Shown here: positions 44,450 to 56,946 of the stretch, in pieces
Layout of the letters: each line of letters opens with the position of its first letter
How positions within the stretch are numbered: the first letter of the stretch is position 1
From: Polytrichum commune
Lineage: Eukaryota; Streptophyta; Polytrichopsida; Polytrichales; Polytrichaceae
Direction: 5' to 3'
Length of the DNA stretch: 64,000 nt
Assembly: GCA_950295325.1 (NCBI GenBank)
Contig: OX485805.1
Span: forward strand, 14,309,501-14,373,500
Made by a program: the position numbers and the translations under genes
The notes under the pieces: model-generated
What the model was told of the DNA's origin: nothing
What the model saw: only the letters and a program-made list of their open reading frames with translations
The model's database searches: none

Positions 44450-46838
44450 GCCTGCATGCGTTCATGAGTTTCGTGATCATGTCTTTTGCGCAGTGTGCGT
44501 CCTAGGATGATGATAGTTTGGGATGACTATGGCCGAGATTCCGTGTTCCTCCATCTAAACAAGGTGTCGCCATTCCGGGGGCGGCGACATGTGTATCATA
44601 AAAAAGAGAAATTTGTTTTCGTTCATCATGCTTATTCCTCTTTCACAAATCTTCTTGTCCTCTCCAGGAATTTTGGTCTTGTTGCAAAGAACTTGATAAG
44701 GTGAATCGAATGATGTAGTTGATCTCCATATTTCCCGCGGGCAACGGATGATAAGAGAAGAATAAGGAGATATATAATGCATGGGTCTTAGAAATTTAAT
44801 TAAGAGTTCTCAGAAGAAAAAAATTACTTAATAAGAGTGCATTTCTATAATTTTTCACGCCTTAATATCATACCTTATTGTAACACTTGATCTCTGAGCA
44901 TTATAACACTTTATGCTTTTACTAAGAAATTATCATGAAATGTCAGAGCCTTATTTTGCCGACGATCCATGTTTATTAAATCATATAGGTGTAGCCTCCC
45001 TTGACCTCCATTGCAATATTGGAGGAAGAATTCATGTGTTGCCTGCACAGAGAAATGGCCGGATGCATGGTCAGGTACAAGTTCCTGATTGTGCAGAGGG
45101 AACCTAGAATTAAAACGACGAGAGTATGATCTCCGGCCAACTCCATGATCAACACAAACTGTAATTCTTCCCTAGCTCTGTGATACATGAAGATTATGTG
45201 GCTGACCTTGTTTTCCATTCATGTCATGGATGCAGAAATTCACAATGCTGATGGATCAGGATGTCCCGGCAGGAAGGTAGAAAAAGCCTTATTTGATTAC
45301 TTTTTCTTATTAGGGCACCTATTGTTGAGTGGAATGTGGTTTGGTGTGGCTCCGAGAACGAATTAGCAAAAAAGAAAAGTTGTTTTTAAAAGAGATCGGA
45401 CTGCATGTTCAGAATATCATAGCCTTTCTAGGGTCACCAGTCAACATGATTTTTTTGGGGGGGGACCTGCATGATCATTTAATGAGCATGGAGAATCTTC
45501 ACTTTGATAACGAATAAGATCTTCATACGAGCTCCGAAAATTATGAGGAAAGTGGCCATGACCTCGATTTTGGATTTGCTAACCATCTTGAACTCATTGC
45601 ATGTTTTCCGTATCCTAGGAAAAGTAGGCTAGTTGGAAAACGCGACCATTCAAGACCCATCTACCTTGGAGGAAAGAATTCCATGTGCTGCCTGCACAGC
45701 TGCTCATGGCCAGATGCATGGTCAGGTACAAATTCCTGAGTTTGGTGTGACTTCATGGATGATGTTGTGTGCAGGGATGGAAGAATTTATGATGGTAGTA
45801 TGCTCTTTCCGGCCTCTCCATGATCGATCAGCGCCAAAATAAGAAGAAAAGAAAAGAAAATCTTCCCATGACCGTAAACCATAACCCTCGCTCTGGGACA
45901 CATGAAAATTGTCTCATCCTGTACCCTTGAGGTGCCAATGTTGTGTGGCTGATCTTGATTTCCCATTCCTGTCCTGCTGTAGACGGTCTTGCAGAGCACA
46001 AACTGTGGTGAAAAAAATTACCTATTACTAAGTGCCTCCTTCAAATGATTTTCTGGAAGTAATTTGTGAATACAGGATCACTCGAAGGGTTTGTATTAAC
46101 ATTGGTTCAACATTAACCCACTTCTAAAAGCTCAACATTGACATATTGGTCCGATTGAGAAATTTTGGAAGGGTGAATGGGAATGCAAACTTGACTTAAT
46201 TATTTTGCTTCAAATTTGTGTGTGGTTAAATCTGAAAATCCGCTCATAATTGGTGAGCATTTCTCACTGGCTGGTTGCAACAGAAGCACAAAATCTTTGA
46301 GAAAGAAGGGTGGATGACAATCTTTGTGTCGCACATGAAGCTCGGATCCGGAAAGCTGAATTCTCAGGTTTTTTAGGGTTTAAGGTCTTCTTGCAGACAG
46401 ATTGACTCTCCTCCGCCTTCAGACCACTGGAGGCAAATTTCCCATCTATGTATTTCCAAACTCTAGTTCCATTCGTTTTTCTGGCTCTGGCCATATCCAT
46501 GAAACCTCATATTTGTAACAGAAAAAAGCCTGCCTCCTCCTACGAGGCTCATGAGCTTGGTGCCTGGAAATATCAAGTCAGAAACTCTAACTATCGTGTT
46601 GGTTAGGAAAAACAACCATGATGATGGGTTCCCTACTCTGGAAGAGGGCTTCACCTCATTGACACAAGAAATCTGACTTCAATGTCCAGATAGAATCAAG
46701 CCCAAGGCTTTTGCAATGGAATAAAAGATGACGACATGCCCCATGGAGACATGATAAAATATCAGGTTTGTGTCACCAGGGCGGTCATCTTCTGCTGTAT
46801 TGACAAACTTGACCAACCACTCATTGTCTTCGTCTCCA
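44450..46838. other. No convincing gene
   Basis: Holds the duplicated block 44985-45975 and short frames only. GGTTTAAGG/TTTTAGGG telomere-like words at about 46372. Confidence 0.4.
44985..45975 (+). repeat. Duplicated block, about 650 bp apart
   Basis: GAATTCATGTGTTGCCTGC, GGATGCATGGTCAGGTACAA and GTGGCTGACCTTG (45025-45210) recur as GAATTCCATGTGCTGCCTGC, AGATGCATGGTCAGGTACAA and GTGGCTGATCTTG (45650-45955). Tandem duplication with divergence; no recognisable protein. Confidence 0.5.
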
Positions 46839-47515
46839 ATGCAGATCTATGTTCGGGGAAAACTGACGGCTAGTTCATTATCAGCCGATGGATTTCCCCT
46901 CATGGCCAGTCCAAATTTCCAACCATCGGATGGCAATCCAACTGTAATTTCAATCCTCCGGCAATTAGCCAATGGACCAGAAAATGTCCCGGAAATGTAG
47001 CCGATTCTTCTTGTGAGAAACTGGATTTCAGTCGGAAGCATCTAGATCGTTATTTGTCTGGGGCATCTGATGATGCACTTGAAGAAGTACCCTAAACCTT
47101 AAACTTTTTGAATTATGCAACCTTTCCATGACCAAATCCAATTGCTTCTATGAAGAATTGGGGGACCCTTGGCCTTCAAGCGGTGAAGGCATTGCTAGGT
47201 TCAATTCCTGCCAAGGATATTAACTCTTCAAATTTAAAGTTTTGAACATGCCTTTCTTTTCACTTATTCAAGATTTTGTACTAAGAAATGATTTCTAATA
47301 ACTTTTCATACATTTTTTAAACAATTACTGCCGATATGAATTCCATTTAATCGGATATTGGCCAATGAAAATATGAAAATATAGGCAATTGGCCAATTGA
47401 TTTTACAAAAGACCGGCTGTTGCTGATGTAAATTGGGAAAAATCCGACCCTTCGTAGCAACTACCGGCAATTAGCCACTAAGGCTTCAAAAACTTCCCGA
47501 ACTCTGATGCAGATC
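46839..47515 (+). mobile_element. MULE-like non-autonomous element, copy A, with 9-bp target duplication
   Basis: The body 46848-47506 is 659 bp. It is flanked by ATGCAGATC at 46839-46847 and 47507-47515, a perfect 9-bp direct repeat. Ends share an inverted GTTCGGG a few bases in (TATGTTCGGGG left, CCCGAACTCTG right). Subterminal GGCAATTAGCCA words recur in both halves. No transposase frame. A 9-bp duplication is characteristic of Mutator-like elements. A near-identical 659-bp copy lies inverted at 62565-63223. Confidence 0.85.
47165..47218 (+). other. tRNA-like remnant lacking the anticodon arm
   Basis: Inside MULE-like copy A; the counterpart in copy B is at 62853-62906 (reverse). It shows a 7-bp acceptor-like pairing with one mismatch, a clean D-arm (CTTC-AAGCGGT-GAAG), then only six bases, then GGTTCAATTCC, a consensus B-box with TTCAATT loop. 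The anticodon arm is missing, so it cannot be a working tRNA. It may be captured or degraded tRNA sequence. Confidence 0.35.
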
Positions 47516-47559
47516 CAGAGGCAAACGAACATTAAAAAACCAATTAATTTGAAATTCAA

Positions 47560-48470
47560 ATCCTGCAACAGCTACTATAGGTATAACAGACATTAACTCA
47601 CACCCGCACAATGTCATTGAGGTCTATATGCATGTATGTGGTTTCAAATTCAAAACAACTTGACATTCTGACCCCACAAAAGACATAGAGACTTTTACCC
47701 ACACCCACACGATTGCAACGTTTGTATGTAAGTTGTGGATTTAGGGTTCTAAACAATTTCAAAGTCTGTCTGTATGTACAGTTGTTCCAATTCAAAACAA
47801 GTTGATATTCTGACTCCAGGGCCCACCGTTCAAAAATGTCGACTTAATCCTGTACTATGTATGTTGTTTCAAATTTCAATTCAAATGGGTTTAGGGTTTA
47901 GGGTTTAGGGTTCCTAAACATCACACTTGCAGGTTCGAACCTACAGTCGTACAATACTGGCCTGAATTGAAACCCCTTTCAATTCTTTGAAAATCACCTA
48001 AAGACCTAAGTTGTGCTTGTAAATGGAGCCAGAATTGAACCCCTTTTCCTTCTCAGAATTTCACCAGAGGCTTTGGTCTGCATGTATATTGTGGTTTAAG
48101 GGTTTCTAAACAAAAAATTCAAAGTCTATCTGTAAGATTGTTTAATTCAATTCAAAGATCAATTCAACACATGTTGATTTTCTGACCCCAAAGCCCACCA
48201 CTTTAAACAATCAACCCAATTCTTGTATGTATGATGTTTCAATTTTCTATTCAAAGGGGTTTAGGATCTAGGATTAAGGGCTCCTAAACAACACACATAC
48301 AGGTTTGATTCCCTAGCACTCTAAATCTACACCTGCACAAATTTGGCTTAAATTGAAACCTGATTCCATTTTTTGAATTTCATCAAAAGGCTAAAGTCAT
48401 GATTCTTGACGCAACCAGAATCGAAACCCTTTTCATTCTTTGAATATCATCACAGACTGAAGCGGTCTCT
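47560..48470 (+). repeat. Decayed tandem repeat, about 360-bp period
   Basis: TTCAAAGTCTGTCTGTA and TTCAAAGTCTATCTGTA recur about 360 bp apart, with CTGACCCC, GGGTTTAGG and CCTAAACA(T/A)CACAC landmarks in the same order. The first unit holds the telomeric heptamers. Confidence 0.6.
47887..47912 (+). repeat. Interstitial telomeric repeat (TTTAGGG type)
   Basis: Three to four heptamers inside one unit of a decayed tandem repeat. The corresponding place in the neighbouring unit (about 48259) has only degenerate GGGTTTAGGATCTAGG. Confidence 0.85.
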
Positions 48471-48849
48471 TTTTTTTTAGGGCTAAAAGGGGCCAAATAT
48501 CGAAACAAATTTGGGGACCACGAAAAACATGTGTTAAAATATCTCGGTTCACACAGTGGCATGAGTCATCGTTACTCCAGTTGGCATCTATCTAGAGCCA
48601 CAAAGCTCCACAAGTGCCACCCTCCACTAACCTAGAACGTTATTTTTTTTAGGTCTTTAGACATTGTTGGAACTTGTGTGATTGTGGGGGATGGATTCAA
48701 GGGGCAATACCTTGATGGCGCGCAATTGCCTCAGCCAAACAAAGAAGCCCAAACCCTCCCTCATTTATGTTTTATCTTGTGTTTGTTTTTGCTGTGATTT
48801 GTGGTTGTTCTTATGAATGTTATTAGAATGGCATGGGATGTGGTTGAAT

Positions 48850-49005
48850 GCGAGGTGAATCTCGCATTTTGGTATGAGTGCAAGCAAGGTGAATCTCGCT
48901 TTTCTTGGTAATCGCTCACCTCTTGATAATTTGCTCTCTTTGTAACCTTGTCCTCTTGGTAAATAGCTCTCTTGGTAATTTGGTCCTCTTGGAAATTGTG
49001 CGGTT
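48850..49005 (-). repeat. Short degenerate tandem repeats
   Basis: GGTGAATCTCGC occurs twice; TCTTGGTAAT and TCCTCTTGG-type words occur about seven times. The reverse frame encodes a QED/TKRA/YQE-like repetitive peptide, probably not a gene. Confidence 0.45.
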
Positions 49006-49708
49006 GTCCCTCCTTCAATGATCGACCTTGAATGTGAATCTCAAATTTGTGTCATTCACAATCAATGTCAAAGGGGGGTAAGTTGAAACGCAATATTGTC
49101 CTCAAATTATACTTCGTAAGCTCGAGGAATGTGTGCAATCCAAGGCCTTTGGATGTGCCCTTTGCTCGCTTCGCTCATGAGTCGGAAGCATCCTAATCTG
49201 GGAGCAAGACTTCTGACCTGGAGTGTACTCCACCCCTCCACGAGCAAATGTCACTATGAAGTTGATACACCCAGGAGGTCTACCCCTCACCCCCAAGCCA
49301 ACTACAAGATGAAATCCACGTTTTTAACCAACTTGAGGTTTGACTTTAGACCCTCATAGCCATTCTTTACACTCAAAAAAATTATATATCACCCCTGGCT
49401 ACTACTTGTTTATTATAAACATCACCATCCATTTCGATCTTACTTTCACTGTGTGTATAACCGACGTGTGAAAGATATTAAGTTATATTCGTCAAAACAT
49501 ACACTGTAAAATAAACATGTATTTCATAACCGCATACGCAACAATCTGCGATTCCCTGAAAGCCAACCAGTCAAAACCTTCCAAATACTCCGAAACAAGA
49601 AGGCCTGTGTCACTGAAGGCACACTTACTTACAAACGCAGGACTCACTCACTCCCAAAGAGTACAAAGAAAATCATGCAAATCAACTCCTCAAGCAGGGT
49701 GATTGACT

Positions 49709-49721
49709 GAGGAATCATCTC

Positions 49722-49758
<37 letters not shown>
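49709..49758 (+). repeat. (CT)n microsatellite
   Basis: About 50 bp of CT dinucleotides with one G interruption. Confidence 0.9.
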
Positions 49759-49974
49759 CCAGTGGGCCTCCGCATCCTGGAGGTGCTTGTTGGTTGCCAG
49801 CCTTGATAATAGTGAGGAGTCCTGAACGAACAATGCGCTCCAGCTCTTATCACTCATTGTTGCAGAGTGAGTGAGTCCCGCAATTATTTATGCTCGCTCC
49901 CTCACTTGCTGCAGGATGCCAATGCAATTGGCTCAAATAATGGAGAGAGATAGAGAGACAGTGATTGGGGAGAT

Positions 49975-50200
49975 TTTTGGGCATAATCGGTTGAGATCCG
50001 AGTGTTTGCAAGTCCAACCGGTTACATGTTGATGACATCCTCCGGTTTTCCTTTTATTAAATTGGGATATATTCTTCTAAAAATTCCTCTAAAAATGATG
50101 GGTACTTTTTCCTGCAATCTTGACCGTCGACCGGTTATTTCTCAAACTCAACCGGTTCATCTGCAACTAACTGCCGGTTCTCCCTGATCACAGGGGTGAA
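49975..50200 (-). repeat. AACCGG-rich dispersed repeat, reverse copy
   Basis: Reverse complement of the 42.1 and 43.5 kb blocks, with GAGATTTTTGGGCATAAT, CAACCGGTTACATGTTGAT and GAACCGGCAG-type words (here CTGCCGGTTC). Confidence 0.6.
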
Positions 50201-50499
50201 AGTAGAAATGGTTTCCGTCGCCATGACCATGTCATTCTTTTAGTCTTATAGGTAACTGTACCTCTCGCTCTTATTATATAAGTTAAGGTGGTACCAAGCA
50301 GCAGTACTAGTACAGAGGATTGGAAAAAGTTTTGTTCGTTTTTGTGGGGGGCCATCCCTTGTGAGTTACTCCGGTGACGCAGTCTCCCGTCCATTTAGAA
50401 ACGCCGCTTGGATGTGGCGGTTACGTGATGGTGTCGTCAACACTAACTTCTCGTTTGCATGTTTGCTACACTAAATATACGGTTAGTGAGTGTGGGAGA

Positions 50500-50850
50500 T
50501 TAGCGAAGGTGGTACTAATTAAGTTCCTTTACGTTATGACTGAGTGCCACCAAAAGAGCTTAGATGTAAAGGTTAGGAGGCAATGTTCATCTCAGGCATG
50601 AAAGTAACGGCACTTGGCGCTAATCGTTGAATGTATCGGCAGTTGGTACTATTCACTAACAAGCATGTGGTGCGCACTAATCACAAGCACGCACTAATTT
50701 TCTTCAAAGCTATGGTAAATGAGCATAGAATTGAATGTAGTGTCACTTGATAGCAACTTTAGCACTTGGTAACTTTGAGGTTTGGCCGGATTGTGCGTGT
50801 GACTTGGATTAGTACCACACATGCTAGGCAGGTTTGCGTCAACCCAAGTC
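50500..50850 (+). repeat. Dispersed repeat, copy 1 of 2
   Basis: GAGTGCCACC, GGCACTTGGCGCTAAT, TTCACTAACAAGC, CTAATCACAAGCACGCA and GGTAACTTTGAGGTTTGGC appear in the same order, diverged, at 61640-61930. Confidence 0.55.
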
Positions 50851-53539
50851 ATGATTAACCGGCTATTATTCCCGGCCTAGATAAGCAAAGGTTGACAATC
50901 TCATTGAGCATGCCCAAATGAGAAAAGGAACAACGCATTGAGGTTGACTAGTGTCATGTAATGCAAAACTTATAAGGGCTCAATTTTGTTGTATTGGGTG
51001 GAATATTGGTTTTAATGTAGGTTTAGACGAAAGGTGAAACAATTTTAAGAGAAAGCATGGTTGATTTTCAACGTGCCCCAATGAATAGTTTGGGACACGG
51101 GTTGGGACGGTTATGGGGGTTGTTCACAATGAAAAAACTATGGATCCAGAGGAGGATTTAAGTAATTACAAGTGAGTGTTTCTAAAATTGTAATATATTC
51201 ATATGATGTACAACTTATTATAAGTTGATGTTTCTACCAGGTTTAAACCAATTTGTAAAGCCAGTCATGCATATCATAAAATCCATATAGACTTCAAAAA
51301 TAGGTTAAATGATTCAAAGGGTCACTTTAAGCACCCACTAGTGCAAGATGCAATGTAATTTACATAAGTTGTAACTTGCTGTTGAGGGCAGATAGCAGGT
51401 TTGACCGCTAACCTCCCAAGAAGCCGAAACATGGCTATGAATTGGTCAAACTAAAATTGCTTGAGGGCTTTAGTCAAAGGGATGAAAGTTCCTTGAAGTC
51501 TACTTTCCACACTATTTTACGGACTTTGAGAACTGTAAAATTTGAGTTCTTATCTTACACCTGCAAGCTAGGTAAAGGAATTCAAGTACATGGCACATTT
51601 CCTATCAAATTTTCAGTATTGACAATGCTGTAAGACAAATTCACTGTTGTGTTTATAAACCTCTGTTACATATTCTGTATATTTGTTGTTGTTTTGTAGG
51701 TTCTGGAATCAATTGCAATTTCCCTCTTTCAAAACGAATCACAAAACTTCATGAATGATTAAGCATGTCCTTCCCTGTTCATTCTGTCACAGAGATTCAT
51801 GGATTGTACTTAATAAATCAACAAAAATCGATGGTCTAAAAGTAGAAGCGTAAAGTATTGTTGACCAACTTGAAATGGAAATAGAATGAGAGAATTATTT
51901 CAAATGAGTGTACCTCTCACGATCAAATTTTCTAACAATCATGTCCCCTATAAGTTTTGTGATTGGCTCATTGTAATCGTATCCTGATGCACTAATTTAG
52001 GGCCTTTGAAGCTAATTCCAACTATCAAATTAACACCCAAAAATGTAACTTCCATCTTCCTAATCGATGTACTAGAGGTAAGGTCCGGGATGATAGTGGA
52101 GAGGTACCCATATCCGGAATGAAGTGGTTGGCAGTTTGATTACCGCTGTGAAATCTTCTCTCTACTTGACGGGAAAGAAAAAAATAACTAGGTAAGTAGG
52201 AAGCCAAGACCCCACCCACGACAAGGTAGGTAGTAAACTCTACCATGCACCAAGAGGATTCTTGAGCAGGGTAGGGCCGACGGGCTTAAATTCGCATCGG
52301 ATTGCCCAACGTTAGTATTTATTTATTTATTTACTAGAGGTACGCTTGTATCACTATGGGGATGATAGTTTCTTACCACTAGTTCTCTCCCACTAGACGG
52401 GTTTGAAATCTATGAATTTGGACTGAGAATCCTTTTTGATAGTAGATCATAAAACCATCAAGTGAAACGGGGATTGATGTTGAGAAACCGCGATTCCCAT
52501 AGTGTATCCAACAGTTCCCTCTTGCCAAATAAATAGGCTTGGCAATTAAGTTGGGGTTAACTTTCACGCATGAGAGAGGAATTTCTTGCGTATCAATGTA
52601 GGTCTCTCATCCATCCAACATAAATACTTGACCTCCTACATGTCAGTGGCCGATTCATCGTCAATGCCTTGGACTATACTAATTCAAGGTCCTTAGAGCT
52701 AATTCCGGTGTCAAATCAACTGAAAATATTCACCTCCGGGTTGCATACTAATTTTCAAGGCTTTTATGTCGGATGAATGAGAGATATGCTCGTGCCCAAT
52801 ACTTATCTCTCTCCAACTTTCACTACTTTGGCACGGAGAGCAAAAGAATTATCACGTACAAATGCACCTCTCATTCATCCAATATAGAAATCTTGAAATA
52901 GTATGCAGCCCGAAGGTTACTATCCCTAAATCATTCGAGAGCCAAATAAGTTATTTTAAAGACCCCGAAGTAGTCCACGCCAAGTCACCGGGGTGAATTG
53001 ACCAAATAGCTATAGGGAGTCAAGTATTTACACTGGATGGATGAGAACTACACTCGTATGATAAGGCCCCCTCTTCCTCTAGCACTAGGGTAGATGTACC
53101 TAATACGGTTTTCGGTCTTAAACAATCACATCAATTGACGAGTTCTTTCAACTGCCCTAACTTTAGATTCAATCCGAAGCAGTGGGACCCTGACATCCAG
53201 AGGCTTTATTCTTGAATCTACTGCTGGACCCATGAACATAGCTCATCAACTTAGTAATGTTAGGGCTAATCACCTTGTACTACATACTTGCATGTTTCAT
53301 CTAAGCCAAGAAGTGGCCCCGTGCGGAGAGAGAAAAGTGTCCGTATAAGACCCGCGTAGCTTACAATTCAATACTCTCTAAGTTTGAATAAAGTTGACTT
53401 GTAAGTTAAAATTTCAATTGGTGAAGTTTCGGAGCACTACCTGCAAACAGAGTGTACTAACTTAGCAGCTTTCAAGAACCATCAGCATGTTACATTATTC
53501 ATAGCAGTGGTTGGAGATAAACATCAACTCCACTGTAGC
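50851..53539. other. No gene seen apart from a SINE
   Basis: AT-rich. CCACTAGTTCTCTCCCACTA at 52377 resembles CCACTAGATCTCTTCCACTA at 39595, a short shared repeat. Confidence 0.4.
52070..52342 (+). mobile_element. SINE, with 11-bp target duplication
   Basis: The body 52081-52331 (251 bp) is flanked by TACTAGAGGTA at 52070-52080 and 52332-52342. The head has a Pol III A-box-like GATAGTGGAGAGGTACC and, about 45 bp on, a degraded B-box (CAGTTTGATTACC); it ends in (ATTT)n. Head, tail and target duplication together define a tRNA-derived SINE. Confidence 0.8.
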
Positions 53540-56010
53540 TTAACAGGCTGCAGCAGCAGCAGCAGCGCAAGTGCCTATTCGCGATCATGGTCCCATCGCC
53601 AATCTATAGTGTACCAGAATTTTGATTAGGCTAGGACTCAAGATCAATCAAGCTGGGATTGAATTTCAGTCAAGCTGGAACCAATAGTGCCATGACACAT
53701 GTCTTGATTTTGAGTGCTAAAACGAGGAGGAATGAGTGATTGAAAGGAACACTTATGGCACACTCTAGACATTGGTAAAATGTTTGGGCCAACTCTTGAC
53801 TTCAAAAATTCACACTAATTTTGATTCAAGGGTTGAAGTTACCAAAATTAGTCATCAACTACACTATAGATTAAGAGGTTGCAACAGCAACAACTATAGT
53901 GGAGGTGCCTATTCCTAATCACGACCCCATCGCCAATCTACAGGGTATTGTAATTTTGATTAGGTTAGGACTCAAGATCAATCAAGTTGGATTGAATTTC
54001 GGTCAATTTGGAACCAATAGTGCCATGACACATGTCTTTGATTTTGAGTGCTAAAACGAGGAGGAATGAGTGATTGAAATGAACACTTATGGCACACTCT
54101 AGACATTGGTAATATGTTTGGGCCAACCCTTGACTTCAAAAATTCACACTAATTTTGATTCAAAGGTTAAAGTTACCAAAATTAGTCATCAACTTCATTG
54201 TAGCTTAACAGGTTGCAACATCAACAACTATAGTGGAGGTGCCTATTCCTGATCACAACCCCATCACCAATCTACAGGGTATTGTAATTTTAATTAGGTT
54301 AGGTCTCAAGATCAAACTGGGATTGAATTTCGGTCAAGCTAGAACCAATAGTGCCATGACACATGTCTGGATTTTGAGTGCTAAAACGAGGAGGAATGAG
54401 TGATTAAAATGAACACTTATGGCACACTCTAGACATTGGTAATATGTTTGGGCCAACTCGTGGCTTCAAAAAATCACACTAATTTTGATTCGAGGTTTAA
54501 AGTTATTGAAAAAAAAAATAGTCATCCTCTTGATTCCTATCTTCTTACACGGGGAAAATTTGCACCACCTTATGTTTTCTAAATTTGGCACAGGATCTCT
54601 TACGTGATCGGTTATGGGTGCCTCTACTCTACACAACTTTATATAGGCATCATAAGAAATGTGGTGGTACTTGATTGATATTAATGTACTTAGAATAGAG
54701 GCACCCGTAACCGTTCACTTAAGAGATTTTGCGCCAGATCTAGAGAAGTATAGGTGGTGCAAATTTTTCAGTTGTAGGAAGATAGAAATCATGAGGACTG
54801 CAAATTTTTCGGTAATCTTGTTCCTTAGATTGAAGTCCTTTCGAATTTTTCAAGCCAAAAGCACGCCCGAACATACTACCAATGTCTAGAGTCTGCCATT
54901 ATCGCTCATTCCTCCTCACTTTAGCACTCAAAACTAGGACTTGTGTCATGGAGTGTCATTGGTTCTAACCTTATCGAAATTCAATCCCACCTTGATCAAA
55001 ATTCCGGTACTCTATAGATTGCCAATGGGGTCCTAATCGGAATATGTGTTCCTACTATAGATTGGATGCTTTGTTTGGCCACTCATGAACTGGACATTGA
55101 GGGGATGACCACCAATTAGAGTAGAGGCGCCTATTCCCAATCAGGACCCCATTGGAAATGTATAGGGTGCCATAAATTTGATAAGGGTGGGACAAAATTT
55201 TGATTAGGATGAGCATTGAATTTCGATCAAGCCGGAACCAATAGTGCCATGACACATGTCCTTGGTTTGAGTGCTAAAGTGAAGAGGAATGAGCAGTTAT
55301 GGCAGACTCTAGACATTGGCAATATGCTCGGGCCAAGTTTTGACTTTTAAAACTCACAATAATTTCAATTTAAGGAACAAAATTACCCACAAAAAAAAAT
55401 TGCAATCCTCTTGATTTCTATCTTCCTACATCGGAAAAAATTGCACCGCCTTATACTTCTCTAGATCTAGCACAAAATCTCTTAAGTGAGGAGTTAAGGA
55501 CTCCTCCACTCTAGGGACACCATACCCGGTTGCTTGTCCAAGTGGACAATGAAGAAGCAATTGCAACAACTATAGTAGAGACGCCTATTCCCAATGAGGA
55601 CCCCATCGGCAATCTATAGGGAATTTCAATCAAGTTGGAATTTAATTTTGATCAAATTGAGACTAAATTTCGCTCGGGCCAGAATCAATAATGCCATGAA
55701 CATGTTCTAGTTTTGAGTGCTAAAGTGAAGAGGGGTGAGTAATTAAAATGAGTGGTTATGGCAAACTGTAGACATGGATAATATGTTTGGGTCAACTTTT
55801 GGCTTCACAAATTCATAATAATTTCAATTTAAGAAAGAAAAAAAATACCAAAAAAAACTACAATCCGCACGATTTTCATCTTCCTACATGGAAAAAATTG
55901 CAGCACCTTATACCTCTCCAAATGTGACGCAAAATCTCTTAAGTGGTAGGTTATGGATGCCTCTATTCTATCATGCACTTTCCTATATAAGTGCATCCAT
56001 ATAAGTATGA
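53540..56010. repeat. Cluster of AGTAGAGGCGCC repeat units in both orientations
   Basis: Starts with a direct tandem of about 333 bp: GTGCCTATTC starts near 53571, 53906 and 54239, each with GAACCAATAGTGCCATGAC and GGCACACTCTAGACATTGG. Units in reverse and forward orientation follow at about 54680-55070, 55110-55500 and 55565-55985, bounded by AGTAGAGGC and GCCTCTACT ends. No coding potential. Confidence 0.7.
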
Positions 56011-56946
56011 TTTTCCATTGTTTGTTCACGAGTAAAGGAGAGAGAGGGAATTATTGCTTGTGACAATGTTCAAGGAGTTGATTTTTTTGATGTCGGCTTC
56101 TTATATCGAATGGAGATATTTATCTACAGAGAGAAATGGGGCCTGAAGGGACAAAAGGAATCAAAGGTGCCAGGTATAGATTTGAATCCTGATAGTGTTA
56201 ATTCCCGTGCAAATGTCACTTTACTACACTATATACTAAGGTACTGCCGTCAACAAGTGAGTGCAACAGTATCATCAAGTGAAGTCACGGTTGAAGTGTT
56301 TACATCATATATATGCGACATCAAATATATAATAGCACCCCTTTGGCCATTTATAATAGCGGTGTGAGAAGAATGCAAGAATTATTTTAGAAAAGCACCC
56401 AACTTTGGCCAATCACTATGGCTGATCGGGGATCTATCCACTCAACGAGGCGGTGTAAGAAGCGATCCACGAAAGGGGGATAACTCCTTTATTTAATAGA
56501 AGATCCTCACCTGCAATAAGGCTGATTTTGTGGTGATTCTCACTTAGCAATTCAACATCAATAGACCCCCCCCCTTCGGCAACAGTAAAAGACTTTTTCC
56601 TTAAGACAACTTGGAAAATTTCTGTAGATTGCATGTGAATTTATTATTTTTTGGATTTTTTTTCCTGTAGAGTCTATATAGATACACTAGTCTATGAAAA
56701 AAAATTCAATCTAATTAACCTTCTTGAAATAGCAATAGTTTCTTAAAGTGTCACTTTAAGGCCTCAGTACCTTATTACAAAAACCTATCATGATGATCTG
56801 GAAGCTTATCATCACGTAACTGTGCCTCCTTCCATCACTCTTGCAAGTTCCACTCAACTTCCGGTACTCAAATTTTATGAGAGTCAGTTGACATCTTGGG
56901 ATATATACAACCTTGTTTTTGTTAATTGGTTTTTCTCTAAGACCAT

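Noticed and set aside
47165-47218. Functional tRNA gene
   Set aside because: The anticodon arm is absent; at most a remnant.
48761-49018. Small repetitive protein gene on the minus strand
   Set aside because: The frame follows short degenerate DNA repeats; no start context, splice sites or homologous family recognised.
56110-56367. 85-codon plus frame as a gene
   Set aside because: No recognisable motif, no splice or promoter support, within repeat-dense DNA.
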